A stretch of DNA of 64,000 nt from Aptenodytes patagonicus (GCF_965638725.1 NC_134950.1:32240932-32304931); one strand, 5' to 3'. Shown: positions 50,201 through 63,950, counted from the stretch's first letter. Notes: generated from the sequence alone by a model not told the origin. Made by a program: numbers and translations.

Positions 50201-52429
50201 AGCTGTTGCCTTGGACTGGGCAGAATTTGGCAATTTATGATAGAGACCATCTCCTGGTGATGTATATCTAAACCTGGGATACTGTACCCCGCACCCCGGT
50301 CTTTTCCATGTGGAGTGGAGCAGAGAGGAGAGGCAAAGCCACTGCAAGGGAATCTTTATCCCTACTAACTTTAAATTTTTCTTGACTGTTTTAGGTAAGT
50401 TCATTTTGGGGGCAACTGTATTCTTGCAAAGTGAATTCACACCCATCCAGGGGCTCAGCACGTGGCCTTTGCTGTTATTTCAGTCACACAGAAACCTTGT
50501 CACCTATAGGGACAGTTTCACTAGACAGCAAACATACGGCTGAGCAGTCCTAGAAATGACAGAGATTTGGGGAGGAGGATTAGGCTGTGTTATGAAGCTC
50601 AAGTGCGCTTCAGAAGAAGTCCTCGCAATTTACCACATTTTTTTCATAGAGAAACAACTTGTTATGCTGATTGATAAACACTGTGCTATATAGAAATTAC
50701 TCAACTGTGTTGTTTAAGACTTTGTTACCTTCCCTAATTTTCATTTTGGATTAAAGATGTTCTGTTGATGTCTGGGATACAAAGGAGTGAAAGGTTAGCA
50801 GCGCTGAGGGGGTAATCAGTCAGAAACAAATAGGCTGATGCCATGAAAAAATCACCTTCAGAAATCCTGGAATTTAGATGTAATCAAGGTCTTTGTTAGG
50901 GAGGCAATTAGAGCATATCCTTGCCATTTCAACGCAAAACGTTGTGATTGGCTATTGGCCATCGTGCTGCAGATGGGAAACACAAGAAAATGATGTTATT
51001 TGGACTAAAGGGCACAACAACATTGGGAATAATGCAGTCCTTGAGACACTACAGAGAGAGAAAGCTGTGTTAGACACCGTTCATACAGTATTTTCAAAGA
51101 AGACTGTGCTCTTTTTACCTTTCGAGTAGCAAATCAGTATTTTAATATACTTTTCTCAAATGTTATGAACATTTTTAAAACTAAAATCAGGAGGAATGCA
51201 GTAATTCAGGGATTAGGAAGGGTGGGGTGAATGGATTACAGCTGCATCTATTTTCAGGTCCTCAGTGGAGTATTAATTGAAAGTATTTTAAGTATTTTTC
51301 ATATTATTTGCTATAATGTGATCACGAATATTGATCATATTATTTTTGAGAAGTGTAAGGGAGGGAAAAAGGGTTTTCTATTTACTTCCAAGTGAACATG
51401 TCTACTTCCTGGCACACTCCCTTGTGGATAAGACTTCCTTAGAGGCACCTCTGTCAGCAAAAGGATCAAAAAAACCTGCGAGAATTGATCTTGTCCTTCA
51501 AGCTTATAAACACTCTCACTGTCACTTATAGCTACAGGAGGAGACATCTGTAGCGGAGCTGTGGAACGTGCCGGCTAAAACACAGCCTGTATCAAGTTTG
51601 ACAGAGTTTTAGGGTTTCTTTGGGAAATATGTAGACGTAATTACTGGAAAGGAGAGATATTTAATGTATCTAGCTACTGTACAATACTTATACACGCCAA
51701 CAATAATCTCATTTATCTCTCAGATCCTAGCATGAATTTCCAGAGCTGAAATCTAAAATACATACGCGTGTTTCACCTGAAAGCTCTGCACATTTGATAT
51801 TAAAATCCGTGAGACAGTGAAGGTGGAGCCCTCAGTTGCCTTGTACAGAGAATGTCCTAGCAGAGGGTCACAGCTTTGTACGGCGTTGTGCCACCTTCTT
51901 GTATTTTGTACCATATAGTGTTCAGAGTTTTACAGCCTACTGACTCTTATAAATTTGTACAGGCAAATTCCTTTAAAAGGAATATTAATTCCTTCACAAA
52001 CCTCCTCTCTTTATGAACAGTGGAAAAATAAGACTACAAAGCAATTTGACACTATAAGACATAACATTCAAGGCCCCTAATTACCCAGCTAACACAAATG
52101 TTTTCATTTAAGTTAACAAGAGATAGAGCAGCCAGATTACGAAAGGTTAGGTGCATAAATGTCTCCACTTTCCAGATAGGATCTGAGCCCTCTGGCCAGG
52201 AGCACAGGAACCAACATTAAGACTCTCCCTGGTGCTTCCTCTTTCTGGGGAATCTGGTGTAATCAAGAAGCATCATCACAGTTTATACTGGCTCTGCCTC
52301 CAGTTGGGCAGAGAGCATGTTGTGAAATAAAAAAGCAATCATTATAGTCTAAGCTAACAGCTTTGGAAAACTTGGGTCAAGGAAGAGGAATAATTTTAAG
52401 ATTGTGTTCCCTCTCTTTTTTTTAAGAAT
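47300..52429. other. Non-coding stretch downstream of PMP2
   Basis: No gene was seen. FABP5, the next family member in mammals, is not found here. A block near 48390-48600 has weak similarity to an old LINE C-terminal region (ctgggtccagctttggacacac) but is too worn to call. Confidence 0.45.
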
Positions 52430-53300
52430 GGGAGCCTGTCTGGACAAATCATTTCAAACCAACCTCATTTTCTTCTACACAGAGTGACAAGTCTTGCGGA
52501 TGGAAGAAGAGCAGTAGTAGTCACCTCTGTTGACTTCAGTAAGGCTTTGACAGTAATCCATAAGACACGTTCACAGACATGTTATAAATTTAGGCTAGAT
52601 TAAGCTGCTGCTACAGAGAAGGGGTACAAACTGATGCAAAAAATAGACTGTCAATGGTTCACTGTCAAAGTGGAAGGATGTATCAAGTGGACTTGTGCTG
52701 GTCCAGTCCTATTCAGTCTCCTCAGTAATAACCGGGATGTTATTTATAGACTGTACAGAGATGAGAGGAAATGCAAGCATACCGGAGGGCAGGGTTCAAA
52801 TCCAAATGACCTCAACAAACTCAGGAAATAGTTTGAAACAGCCAGGGGGACATTTAAGAGGGAAAAATTCACTAGGCAATATCGGCAACAGCACAAATAC
52901 CAAATGGGGAACAAGCAAGAACTAGTGCAAACACTGGGAGTTCATAGTGGATCACAGACTGAATATGAGTGGCAAATGTGGCATTACCAAAAAAAGGCAA
53001 ACCTCATACTGGGATGCACAGTCAGGAGGATAGCCAGAGAGCTGGGGTCATCCGCATGCTCTGCTTGTCACCAGTAAAGCCTCCAGGACACACGCTTTCA
53101 TGCCTAGTTCTGAGTAATGCAGTGCAAAATGAATGAATCAATAGAGAGAGTTCAGAGGAAAGCAATGAGGCCTAAAAAACATGCTCTAAATGGAAGCATG
53201 AAGTTACTAGGGAGAAGGGATTCAGGGAAGGGAGACTGGCCAAGGGCACAGAAGACTGTGGTGACACGCCAGATTCCTTGGATAGGTAAGATGTGCATTA
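52430..53300 (+). mobile_element. Ancient CR1/L3-type LINE relic
   Basis: Translated in pieces it shows reverse-transcriptase remnants: VDFSKAF (motif A region, near 52529-52549), GPVLFSLL shortly after, and further on HSGSQTEYEWQMWHYQ-type sequence in the wrong frame with KKRQTSYWDAQ in the C-terminal region. Frameshifts and stops are many, so it is much older than the other CR1 copies. Confidence 0.6.
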
Positions 53301-53309
53301 TATGTAGGT

Positions 53310-53340
53310 CTACACACACACATACATGCACACACACAGA
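53310..53340. repeat. (CA)n microsatellite
   Basis: An interrupted ACACAC / CATGCACACAC run directly follows the LINE relic. Confidence 0.75.
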
Positions 53341-53694
53341 ATTATCTGCTAATACACACGGTTTTAGTCAGAGTCAGTGACACAAGACCAAGCTCCTGTG
53401 ACTACTGTTCTCCACCACTGAAACTGTGCAGGAGTCGATGCAGTTGAGACTAACCTCACCTCTGCAGTACCTGCTATGAGAGTCACCGTTCAGTGGATCT
53501 CTCCTCAGCTACCCAAGTGCATGTGCTAATAGGACAAAAGCTCAGCACATAAAGAAAAAAAGGCAATTTGAACAAGAACTATAGCAAAAGAGTAGATTAC
53601 TCAGAGCGTGAACAACACTGCTGATTTCCTTCTACTACTCATATTCTCTAACTGATCTGTCATATGAAATAGATTAAAGTTGCTTGCACCTGAA

Positions 53695-53941
53695 ATGCAA
53701 AACTAAAAGAGGGTAGATTTAGACTAAAGAAGAAATTTTTTACGCTGAGGGTGGTGAAACACTGGCACAGGTTGCCCAGAGAGGTGGTGGATGCCCCATC
53801 CCTGGAAACATTCAAGGTCAGGTTGGACGGGGCTCTGAGCAACCTGATCTTGTTGAAGATGTCCCTGTTCATTGCAGGGAGGGTGGACTAGATGACCTTT
53901 AGAGGTCCCTTCCAACCCAAACTATTCTATGATTCTGTGAA
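53695..53941 (+). mobile_element. CR1 LINE 3' end
   Basis: A 5'-truncated CR1 starting in the ORF2 C-terminus (phe-rich 'agaaattttttacgctgagg', 'gtggtgaaacactggcacaggttgcccagagaggt') and ending 'aactattctatgattctgtga'. It belongs to the same subfamily as the long antisense element at 60467-64000, with only scattered differences. Confidence 0.92.
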
Positions 53942-54919
53942 ATATATTGGCACAATATACTCCTTTGCTCAAGGAATATAAGCAGCTGGGTGCTAAACAG
54001 TTTGAGAGAAAAAAAAAAGAAGACGACAAAAGAAAGAGAGAGAAAATCTGAAATAAGTAAAAAAAAATCTTAAATCTGTTATCATTTCAGAAACGCTGAA
54101 GTGATTGTAAAGTAGAAGACACTGTATCTCCTCAGGAAGCTGTGTTTGTCTCAACCTGTCACAGTTATGGAGAGAGTGACCAGATGGTGATTAAGTGTCA
54201 TCTTCCCAAAACTTTTCTAGGATCAGTGAAGAATTGCTGTATTGTTCTTTGATATAAGTTTCAGATTATTCACAGGGGCCTGTGAAAACAGTTGAAGAAT
54301 GTGCTTTTTGACTTAATTTTGACTGTACTCAACCCAGAGTTCTTCCCTGAAATCCATATAATAGCACGAGCTCTGGATTCCCAAAGCAGGGATTGCCTAT
54401 GTGATACCTGCGAGCCCTTTGAGGATTGGCTCATAGGTTGAAGACGTATGTTGGACTAAAGATATTCTCAAACTTTGCATCAACAACAGCTCTTCTATCC
54501 GAAACCAGCTTGGAAACCTCTCTTGACAGCTCTTGTTGGTCAGCATAGGGGTGTCAATATGATTTCTGTTTTTGATGTAAGGCTGTGCTATCAGAATGAA
54601 TATCTTAAAAAATAGTTGAGGTAGTAAGGAAAATAGCCAAGATTATTTCTTGCTGCTCAGACAAATTCATAGTCACCTATGCCGTTGTCAAACACTGCTG
54701 GGTAACTACTGGGTGCCCGCTGGTAGCAGAGCTCACCTAGACGGACTGATGAGGGACTATTCCCAGGCACTGGGGGAATAAACCATTCCTGAAAAATACA
54801 CAGTATGGGTATTTTTACTTATCTCCCACTTAACCTGGAAGATGCCAATTAGTCCATTCAAAAATGGGCTAATCATCAGAGTGGTTTCAAAGAATGGTTA
54901 TCAATATGTTGATAGGCAT

Positions 54920-54988
54920 TTTATATATAAAAATATATAAGAATATATATAAGAAATATATGAAGTATATATATTTTTATATATATGA
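54920..54988. repeat. TA-rich simple-repeat block
   Basis: TATATA/AATATATAAG units run for about 70 bases. Confidence 0.8.
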
Positions 54989-55616
54989 GTGGCTCAATAC
55001 ATACTGTCCGTGCTGTGCATCGCTACAGGCGGCGGTCGCAGCTGCATTGCTGCCTCTGTGCGAGATCCTACCCAGTGCACCCACAGTACTTCACCTCTTA
55101 TGGGCAGAGGTCTGGAATGTGCCCCCACTGGGATGCCTCATCCAGGAAGGCCGGGGAGGGTGGGATTTGTCAGGGGTTCCCCCAGCAGCCTGTGGCATCC
55201 TGCTCTGGCAGAAACAATGGCTTTGAATCAAAGCAATGTATTTTGCCAAAAAACCTCACCCAAAGAACGAAACCCGCCAAACAAAAAACCCTACAGAACA
55301 TTTAGATGAGTGGTCTCAAAACACAAGGGGATTAAAGCACATCTTTTCTCCTTTCTGCCTATAGCTCAAGCTTGTTCCTCCTGGCAACCCACACTGCTCG
55401 CAGCACACTGTCCCCCCATCTGTTTTTACCAGACAGACAGTCCACACTAGCTGTTCTCTGCATCTTCTCCTAAATCCTCATTTTCCATAGCTATTTAAAT
55501 GATTGGTTTAACTTAATTTCCCACTAATGCACCTTCATCCCAACAGCAGGGAGGGAAACAGAACAGGACCTGTCCCTGCTTGTGTGAATGCTGAGTGTTT
55601 CAGTCTGTGCTGGTCT

Positions 55617-55681
55617 GTGTGGCTGGCCATGCGTATAGGTGTATGCATAGCGTGTGGGTGGGTGTGTGTGGGCACGCGTGC
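55617..55681. repeat. TG-rich low-complexity tract
   Basis: GTGTGTGGG-type repeats, imperfect. Confidence 0.6.
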
Positions 55682-57375
55682 CTTTTGGGAAGACAAACTC
55701 AGCCTTGCTGCCGACTATACCTGGGGCATGGAGCTGAGGCAGCCTCACCTCTGTGGGGCTACTGAATTCAGCAACCCCAAACAGATGTCCCTGCTCTGTC
55801 TTCTGTAACTCAGCCATGCCTTTCCCTCCGTTTCCATTCCTCAGTCAGGCTGTGGTTTAACAATGAGTTTTAACATGTATATTACTTGATCTGAGTCCAT
55901 GTAAGTGAATTGCTGAATTTAGGTTTACTCTTCTTTTGAATCCTCACCTCTGATCTTCTTCTCAATGCAGTGTAGACATCTTCACTTCACCCACCGTAGA
56001 CATCTCCATCTGAAATACCTCCCTATATAATCTGTGGAGAATGATAAGCACCTTTAGGAAACAGTTTAACTGACCTATTTCAAATGTCTTTAGGAGATGA
56101 AAAACAGCTTGAAGTACATGTTTTTCTTCACTGGCTGTTAAGGGATATAAGTTATTGTCCAATACTTGATGTAACAGTTCACTGAGCTGAAGGTTTAGTA
56201 GCTCTCACCACTATTTTGGCTAACAGGTCTGCAGCTGAACTTTCTTTGGCAGCAGACCTCCAACGAGCACCCAGCTGGAGAGTGGTGGTGTGCTGGTGAT
56301 GCAATGAAAACCCTCCTACATTTCTGACTGTGTGCCGGTGACACACCACGATACCCATCTGGAAAATTCAGTCCACATTTTCTACACAGGATCAACTCTG
56401 TTAACATGACTGAAGATCATCTATTGAGATGAGCAGAGAAGGTGACCTGCTTCCTTCCACTCAGATGTGAAAGCGTGGTCCTGATCACATACAGGCATAC
56501 GTCAAGTGTGGTGGGGTTGGTTCATTTGCCCCTGCATGCATGCTGCTGCCTTGCTTCCTGCTCTTTCTATGGATTTGACAGCCTGCCCCGCTTCTTGGGC
56601 TAAGCAGTTGGGCAGTACTGATGGCTGCTTTCCAGTTGGTTTCCTATCCTAACTCGAAAGTAGCTTCAACTTCTTTGCAATTATAGTGTTAGGAAAACGT
56701 GGGAATCTGGGGGGCTAAAAGTTCCTCCTTGACTAAATGAGACAATATGCTGTTGTATTGTCATAACCTAATTTGGACTCCCAGGAGACTCTCACGAATC
56801 TGACAAACACTCAAAATGCTGGAAGCAAAACTAACTTTGAATCCTTGTTCCTCATTTATTTCTAAAAATACTGCATTTTTTTCTACTTGCAAAATAGTAA
56901 CACAAAATAGCAACAAGATTCTCAAGCTTTATTTATTAAATCAGGAAATTACTCAGTACTCTCCAGAGCAGTCTTTGCTTTTTCTTCCTCTTCTCTTGGT
57001 AAGTCTGCAGAGAGTACTTTCAGCAGATGGGGAAAGGGTGAAACATAGAGAGAATGTTAGAGTTCAACAACAGCATGCTGCTTATGTCCCAGAGAAAAGG
57101 GGGACATCACCTCTGGGACTTGAGCTGAGCATCCACATTATGATAACACAGTGGAACATTCAGATCCAAAGCCAGGCAATGGGAATGTGACCAGCGTCAC
57201 TCCCAGGTGTGGTGCAAGGATGGACCACAGCCAAGAGGAAGGGAACTCTTTTTTCAGTAGCAGAAAATTCTCCAAGCACCATCTGGATTTGAATAGAAGT
57301 ACTCGTTAAAGGAAATAACTTATAAACGATGACACGATCCTTTGTGATTTACATGCCTTACCACACACATCCTTT

Positions 57376-57403
57376 TCATAACACACAAACACACACACAC
57401 AGA
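57376..57403. repeat. (CA)n microsatellite
   Basis: ACACACAAACACACACACAC run. Confidence 0.8.
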
Positions 57404-58375
57404 GTGGATGTACTCCTGCTTACAAACCCATTCATAGGCTATAACTTTTTTTAATCTTGCAAATTTATTAGAAGTCTCTCAAGCTGTGAGGAAGAGAGAA
57501 CATGGCCAAAAGACACAAAAACTGAGGTATCCCCTTTAGCATCTACATGTGAGGTAGGAAGAGAGGATAAGTTTGCTTTCCTTAGTTAACCCAAGCAATC
57601 CATTAGCTTAAAATTCAATAATTAGTGCAATTGACTCCTCTGCAATAATTTATGGGGAAGAGTTGAATCTGAAGGCATAGCAAGAGTACATCACTACACA
57701 TCTTTAGCCTTTCCTTCTGATGCTTCTGTATGACATCTGCCTAGTCTTTGGTCTTACAAAAAGCCTATAGAGTCTCATAAAATTGAGGTCAGTAAGATCC
57801 TGTGGAAAAGTAAAAAAACTCAACAGGATTTATTGTTAATTGTTATAACTTACAATATTAATTGAAACAAACCTGCTTTTTTTTTCTTATTTATTTGATA
57901 TTAGTCCATAGACTGTACAACAGTTCTTCACCCCTTCTGGAGCTTTGTCTACAACTTCTATAGGAAAGACGCTCTTCTCTATTAAAGTGTGATGTTTTTT
58001 CCCTAAATATATTCATATTTGCTCTCCTGGATGTGTCTAGCACCTCCACTAGTAAGAAATAAATACAGGATGATAATTTAAGAGGACATTCCTGAAAAGG
58101 ATGATTTATCTGACAAGGTTATCTTGTTTGCTAGCAATAGGAAAGCAGAACTATTTGTTGTCAGATCTTCTGGCTATAAGTGAATGATATTTGTAATCCG
58201 ACTGCAACAATACAATGGTGCCAGGACTAGTGCCCTTTCTGTTAGCCTTTACTAACACAGAGAACAGTTTCTGCTCCAAGGAGCTTATGGTACAAGGACC
58301 TGGAGTATCACACGTCTCCAAGAACGCAGATTTACTGCTGTGTGGCAGCTAAATGGTAATGGAGAAAAAGAAGTA

Positions 58376-58408
58376 GAATCATAGAATCATTAAGGTTGGA
58401 AAGGTGTT
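58376..58408 (-). mobile_element. Minimal CR1 3' tail fragment
   Basis: Only the last ~33 bases of a CR1 are present in antisense: agaatcatagaatcat followed by taaggttggaaaggt. This is an extreme 5' truncation. Confidence 0.75.
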
Positions 58409-60590
58409 GCTCCTTTTGGATTCACTGGTTGTAGCTGAGAGAGATTCTGAAGTAAATACAAGCAATTTCCACAGGCTGGAGAAATTTCATGCTTGCACAG
58501 AGGTCAGGCTGCACACTCCTCTTTGCAAAATGGATTCCATGCATGTTATCAGAACTGTATTTCCATTGAGGTTTGTGTCCGCTCCCCAGCTGGCATAACC
58601 AAACTACAGTATCTAAAGTCGGTGAATATCCAAAAGTGTAACAAACAATCAGTAGTAGCTGCTAATCACAGCACTTAGGAAGTGATGCTCATTTTGAAAG
58701 AAGCAGACTGTAGATTTGAAAAACAACATGTCTCTCCCCACCATCAGCACAGCATTTGCTGTTCCATTATCTTCTTGAGCAGGTCTGATCTGAGTTTGTG
58801 CATGCACAGCAAGGCAAATTACTATTTACTCTGCCATTTTCACAACCAAAGACTCACCAAGCACAGTCTACTCACGTTCGTACAGGAGGAAACTAGAACA
58901 GGACGATATGGCCACCACAAGTGAATGGCAGCTGTGGCAGACAGGTGAAAGGAGCCATGTGTCAAGATGGAGGGGGGAAAATCATTTTGTATCTGTCATT
59001 TTGTAAAGAACCCATGGTCAGAGTATCTTGCACAGACTTGTTTGCAGTTTGAACATGCAGAAAGCTCATTGCTTTTCTTTTTCATCTCAGCATGACAATC
59101 TGTTTCCCAAGACACTTACTTAAGGAATTAGCTCTTAATCACATAAAAAAGTTGACATTGATTTCAAAGTGAAGGAAGAAAAGTCTTTCCATGAAAAGAA
59201 AAGAGTATTTTCTATTTTTCCACTATTAACCCAAACAGAAGGATGTGCTCTGAAGTCTGGCTTTGTAGGTACTAGGCCAAAAACCACCGCGGACAACATT
59301 GGTCTTCAGCATGGTCAGTGAGCGTACATAGTCACCTGTAACAAACAATTGCAGGAAATCCAGCCCTCAGGGAACGGAAAGTTCAAACATATGAAATCCA
59401 ACACATGTATTATTTATTTCCATATTAAGCATGATACTCAAGATGGATGAATGGTGGAACGGTAACTCTATGCAATGTTTATAGCCAGGAAACAAAAGCT
59501 ATTTATAAAAGCTAAATAAAAACACTTGGTTTTGTCCAACATTAAAAGTTTCTGTAATCATTTTAAAATGTTCTCACTGAACAAGAAAAGACAGAAAAGA
59601 ATTCTTACAAAAATCCCACTTATGTTCAGCACTGGTTTTACACTTTCCAATATACTTCACTTTAGAGTTTCATGCCAGAGTCTCCTCTCTGTCTCGGTAA
59701 AGGTAACTAAGCCCTTTTCCTTGCTTGTGCACTGTGTTACTGGCTGTAGGTTATTCCTTGTCTCAGGTTTCCTCCTCACGGGCTCTGCAGGTGACAAGTT
59801 TGGGCATCTCGTGCTAAGGAAATTCTTGGGCTAAGGATTTCAAGGATTTCACTTGGATAGGACTCAGTGTTTCATGTTCTAAAGTTTTGTGAATTTTCCA
59901 ACATTACTCTCAGGTAGCTGTTAAAAACATGATCCAACAGCTGCTATGGCTTCCTGTGTATATAGATTTGCCTTTGTTTTTTGACAGTGTCAGTTTTCTA
60001 ATGAGTTAGCTTATACACATGGATATATAATAATGCCTTGTGAACTTGGGAGGGAATAGAGCAAAGAAGGTGATTCTGTATTACCAAATTTTCCTGGAAG
60101 AAAGCAGCTTTGAATTAAATTGGAGAGGCCACGAACTCCAGACTATGGCAGGCTTGAAGATACAGTTCAGTGGGAGGATAAAAGAAACACTATGCTAATA
60201 AAAAGGTCAAAAGGCTTTCATGCAAATAAAAATTACACTTGTAAAAAGTCCATTTTCTGTTCCAAGACACTATCACCTAAGTCTACTGATAGCAAAGATC
60301 ACTGCAGGAATACATATTTTAATATGTAGGGATGCTTATGTGAGGCTGAACAGGTAATAACAGAGCTAATAAGCCATATTAGATTTCTGTGTTATGAAGG
60401 TCAACCAGGGACTTTAAAGTTTTTCTTAAAAATTGATTTGTCCTTGCAAAGATTAGGGGGATATTTAGAATCATAGAATCATAGAGTCATAGAATCATAG
60501 AATCATAGAATCATAGAACAGTTTGGGTTGGAAGGGACCTCTAAAGGTCATCTAGTCCAACCCCCCTGCCGTGGGCAGGGACATCTTCAA

Positions 60591-63519
60591 TTAGATCAGG
60601 TTGCTCAAAGCCCCATCCAACCTGACCTGGAATGTTTCCAGGGATGGGGCATCCACCACCTCTCTGGGCAACCTGTGCCAGTGTTTCACCACACTCAGCA
60701 TAAAAAATTTCTTCCTTCTATCTAGTCTAAATCTACCCCCCTTTAGTTTAAAACCCCTTGTCCTGTCACAACAGGCCCTGCTAAAAAGTCTGTCCCCATC
60801 TTTTTTATAAGCCCCCTTGAAGTACTGATAGGCTGCAATAGGGTCTCCCCAAAGCCTTCTCTTCTCCAGGCTGAACAACCCCAACTCTCTCAGCCTTTCT
60901 TCATAGGAGAGGTGTTCCATCCCCCTGATCATTTTCGTGGCCCTCCTCTGGACCCGCTCCAACAGGTCTGTGTCTTTCTTATGCTGAGGGCTCCAGAGCT
61001 GGACACAGTACTCCGGGTGGGGTCTCCCCAGAGCAGAGCAGAGGGGCAGAATCCCCTCCCTCGACCTGCTGGCCACGCTTCTTTTGATGCAGCCCAGGAT
61101 ACGATTGGCCTTCTGGGCTGTGAGCACACATTGCTGGCTCATGTCCGGCTTTTCATCCAGCAGTACCTCCAAGTCCTTCTCGGCAGGGGTGCTCTCAATC
61201 CCTTCATCCCCCAGCCTGTAGTGATACCGGGGGTTGCCCCGACCCAGGTGCAGGACCTTGCACTTGGCCTTGTTAAACCTCATGAGGTTCACACAGGCCC
61301 ACTTTTGAGCTTGTCCAGGTCCCTCTGGATGGCATCCCATCCCTCTGGCATGTCGACCGCACTACTCAGCTTGGTGTCATCTGCAAACTTGCTGAGGGTG
61401 CACTCGATCCCACTGTCTATGTCATTGATGAAGATATTAAACAGTATCAGTCCCAATATGGACCCCTGCAGGATGCCACTCGTCACCAATCTCCATCTGG
61501 ACGTTGAGCCGTTGACCACTACCCTCTGGATGCGACCATCTAATCAATTCCTCACCCACCAGACAGTCCACCCATCAAATCCATACCTCTCCAGTTGAGA
61601 GAGAAGGATGTTGTGGGGGACCGTGTCAAAGGCCTTACAGAGGTCCAGATAGATGACAGCTGTAGCCCTTCCCGTGTCCACTGATGTAGTCACTCCATCA
61701 TAGAAGGCCACCAGGTTAGTCAGGCAGGACTTGCCCTTGGTGAAGCCATGCTGGCTGTCTCGAATCACCTCCCTGTCCTCCGTGAGCCTTAGCAGAGCTT
61801 CCAGGAGGATCTGTTCCATGATCTTCCCAGCCACAGACGTTAGACTGACTGGCCTGTAGTTCCCCAGGTCTTCCTTTTTACCCTTTTTAAAAATGGGCGT
61901 TATGTTTCCCCTTTCCCAGTCAGTGGGAACTTCACCGGACTGCCATGACTTCTCAAATACGATGGACAGTGGCTTAGCAACTTCATCTGCCAGTTCCTTC
62001 AGGACCCGCGGATGGATCTCATCGGGTCCCATGGACTTGGGCACCTTCAGGTGCCTTAGATGGTCTCGAATCTGATCTTCTCCCACAGTGGGTGTCTTTT
62101 CATTCTCCCAGTCCCCACCTTTGCCTTCTGCGGCTTGGGCAGTGAGGCTTGAGCACTTGCTGGTGAAGACCAAGGCAAAAAGTCATTGAGTATCTCTGCC
62201 TTCTCCATGTCCCAGGTAACCAGGTCTCCCGTTTCATTCCAGAGAGGGCCCCCATTTTCCCTTGTCTTCCTTCTATCCCCGATGTACCTATAGAATCTTT
62301 TCTTGTTGTGCTTGATGTCCCTGGCCAGATTTAATTCTATCAGGGCTTTAGCTTTCCTAACCTGATCCCTGGCTGCTCAGACAATGTCTCTGAATTTCTC
62401 CCAGGCTACCTGTCCTTGCTTCCACCCTCTGTAGGCTTCCTTTCTGTGTTTGAGTTTGTCCAGGAGCTCCTTGTTCACCCATGCAGGCCTCCTGGCGTTT
62501 TTGCCTGACTTCCCCTTTGTTGGGATGCATCGCTCCTGAGCTTGAAGGAGGTGATCCTTGACTATTACCCAGCTGTCTTGGGCCCCTCTTCCCTCCAGGG
62601 CTTTGTCCCATGGCCCTCTACCAAGCAGATCCCTGAATAGGCCAAAGTCCGCTCTTCTGAAGTCCAGGGTAGTGAGCTTGCTGTGCGCCCTCCTCAGTGC
62701 CCTCAGGATCTTGAACGCCACCATTTCGTGGTCACTGCAGCCCAGGCTGCCCTTGAGCTTCCCGTTCCCCACCAGCCTCTCCTTGTTGGTGAGAACAAGG
62801 TCCAGCGTAGCACCTCTCCTCGTTGGCTCCTCTACCACTTGGAAAAGGAAGTTATCATCAACACATTCCAGGAACCTCCCGGATTGCTTATGGCCTGCCG
62901 TGTTGTCCCTCCAACAGATGACGGGGTGCTTGAAGTCCCCCATGAGGACCAGGGCTCGTGAGCGTGAGGCTGCTCCTGTCTGTCTATAGAGGGCCTCATC
63001 CGCTCAGTCTTCCTGGTCAGGTGACCTGTAGTAGACCCCCACCGTAATGTCACCTGTCCCTGCCTTCCCTTTAATTCTGACCCATAAGCTCTCGGTCGGC
63101 TCCTCATCCATCCCCAGGCAGAGCTCCACGCACTCCAGCTGGTCATTGACATAGAGAGCGACACCCCCTCCTCATCTCCCCTGCCTGTCCTTCCTAAAGA
63201 GCCTGTATCCTTCCATCCCAACACTCCGATCATAGGAGCCATCCCACCACGTCTCCGTGATGCCAATAAGGTCGTAGCCTTGCAGGTATGTGCACGTGTC
63301 TAACTCCTCTCGTTTATTCCCCATGCTACGTGCGTTTGCATAGAGGCATTTAAGTTGGGCCCCCAATGAAGCTGTCTTACTGGCTGGAGTTCCTTTGTGC
63401 TGCTCTTCAGACACTCTCCTGCTGACCTGTGTTCCTTCTCCAGGCTCTGGGCATCTATTGCTGGCCCTGGCATCAAACTGGTAGGAGTGGGATGGATTGA
63501 GGTTCCCCTCCCCTGGCAT
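60591..63519 (-). pseudogene. CR1 ORF2 (endonuclease and reverse transcriptase), broken
   Basis: The frame starts at ATG 63519-63517, two bases after the ORF1 stop. The endonuclease domain shows LKCLYANARSM, then DLIGITETWWD, and later [11 protein letters not shown] near 62943; stops interrupt it near 63172 and 63003. After a stop near 62376 and a one-base loss near 62180, the reverse transcriptase runs 62173-61544 ([20 protein letters not shown], then [14 protein letters not shown] with the motif A Asp). It is cut by TGA at 61543-61541 in place of a Trp codon, and continues in the same frame to FADD at about 61387-61376 (catalytic Asp pair). A one-base deletion near 61300 shifts to the last 249-codon frame, ending at 60591. 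The sequence is otherwise well preserved. Confidence 0.9.
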
Positions 63520-63521
63520 CT

Positions 63522-63950
63522 CTAGTTTAAAGCCCTCCTCACCAGCTTGGCAAGCCTATGACTGAAGATGCTCTTCCCCTTCTCTGACAGATGGACCCCG
63601 TGAGCCCCCAGTTGACCAGGTTTCTCAAAGCAAGTCCCATGGTCTAAGTAGCGAAATCCCTGGCTGGGGCACCAGTCCCGTAACCATTTGTTGACTCGCC
63701 CGATTTGACTGGCCCTTTCAAACCCCTTCCCTTTGACCAGCAGGATTGATGAAAAAACTACCTGCGCTCCCGAGTCCCTTACCACCGCTCCCAGGGCTCT
63801 GTAGTCCTTCCTGAGAGTCCTCAGACTGCTTCTGGCTGTGTCACTGGTGCCCACGTGAAACAGCAGCAGCGGATAATAGTCAGTGGACTGTACGAGGCTT
63901 GGTAGCCTCTCGGTGACATCCTTGATGTAAGCCTCCACTAAGCAGCACAC
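63522..63950 (-). pseudogene. CR1 ORF1 C-terminal part (esterase-like domain)
   Basis: 142 codons are open from 63950 to a TAG at 63524-63522. CR1 ORF1 proteins carry a GDSL/SGNH-type esterase domain; here the block PLLLFHVGTSDTA (family GTND/GTSD block) and the C-terminal HGVHLSEKGKSIF (DxxH block) are visible. In the second, His stands where I expect the catalytic Asp, which would make this copy inactive; that comparison is from memory of the family. The N-terminal part lies outside the window, so the listed start is only the first in-window start codon. Confidence 0.75.

Larger units (their letters stand above)
53942..60466. other. Non-coding stretch before the long CR1
   Basis: No gene was recognised. 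It contains an AT-rich simple-repeat block near 54.95 kb, TG- and CA-rich tracts near 55.65 and 57.38 kb, and a short CR1 tail near 58.4 kb. Confidence 0.5.

Noticed and set aside
60912-62989. Long + strand open frames (up to 228 codons)
   Set aside because: They are antisense shadows of CR1 ORF2, whose minus-strand frames show reverse-transcriptase and endonuclease motifs.
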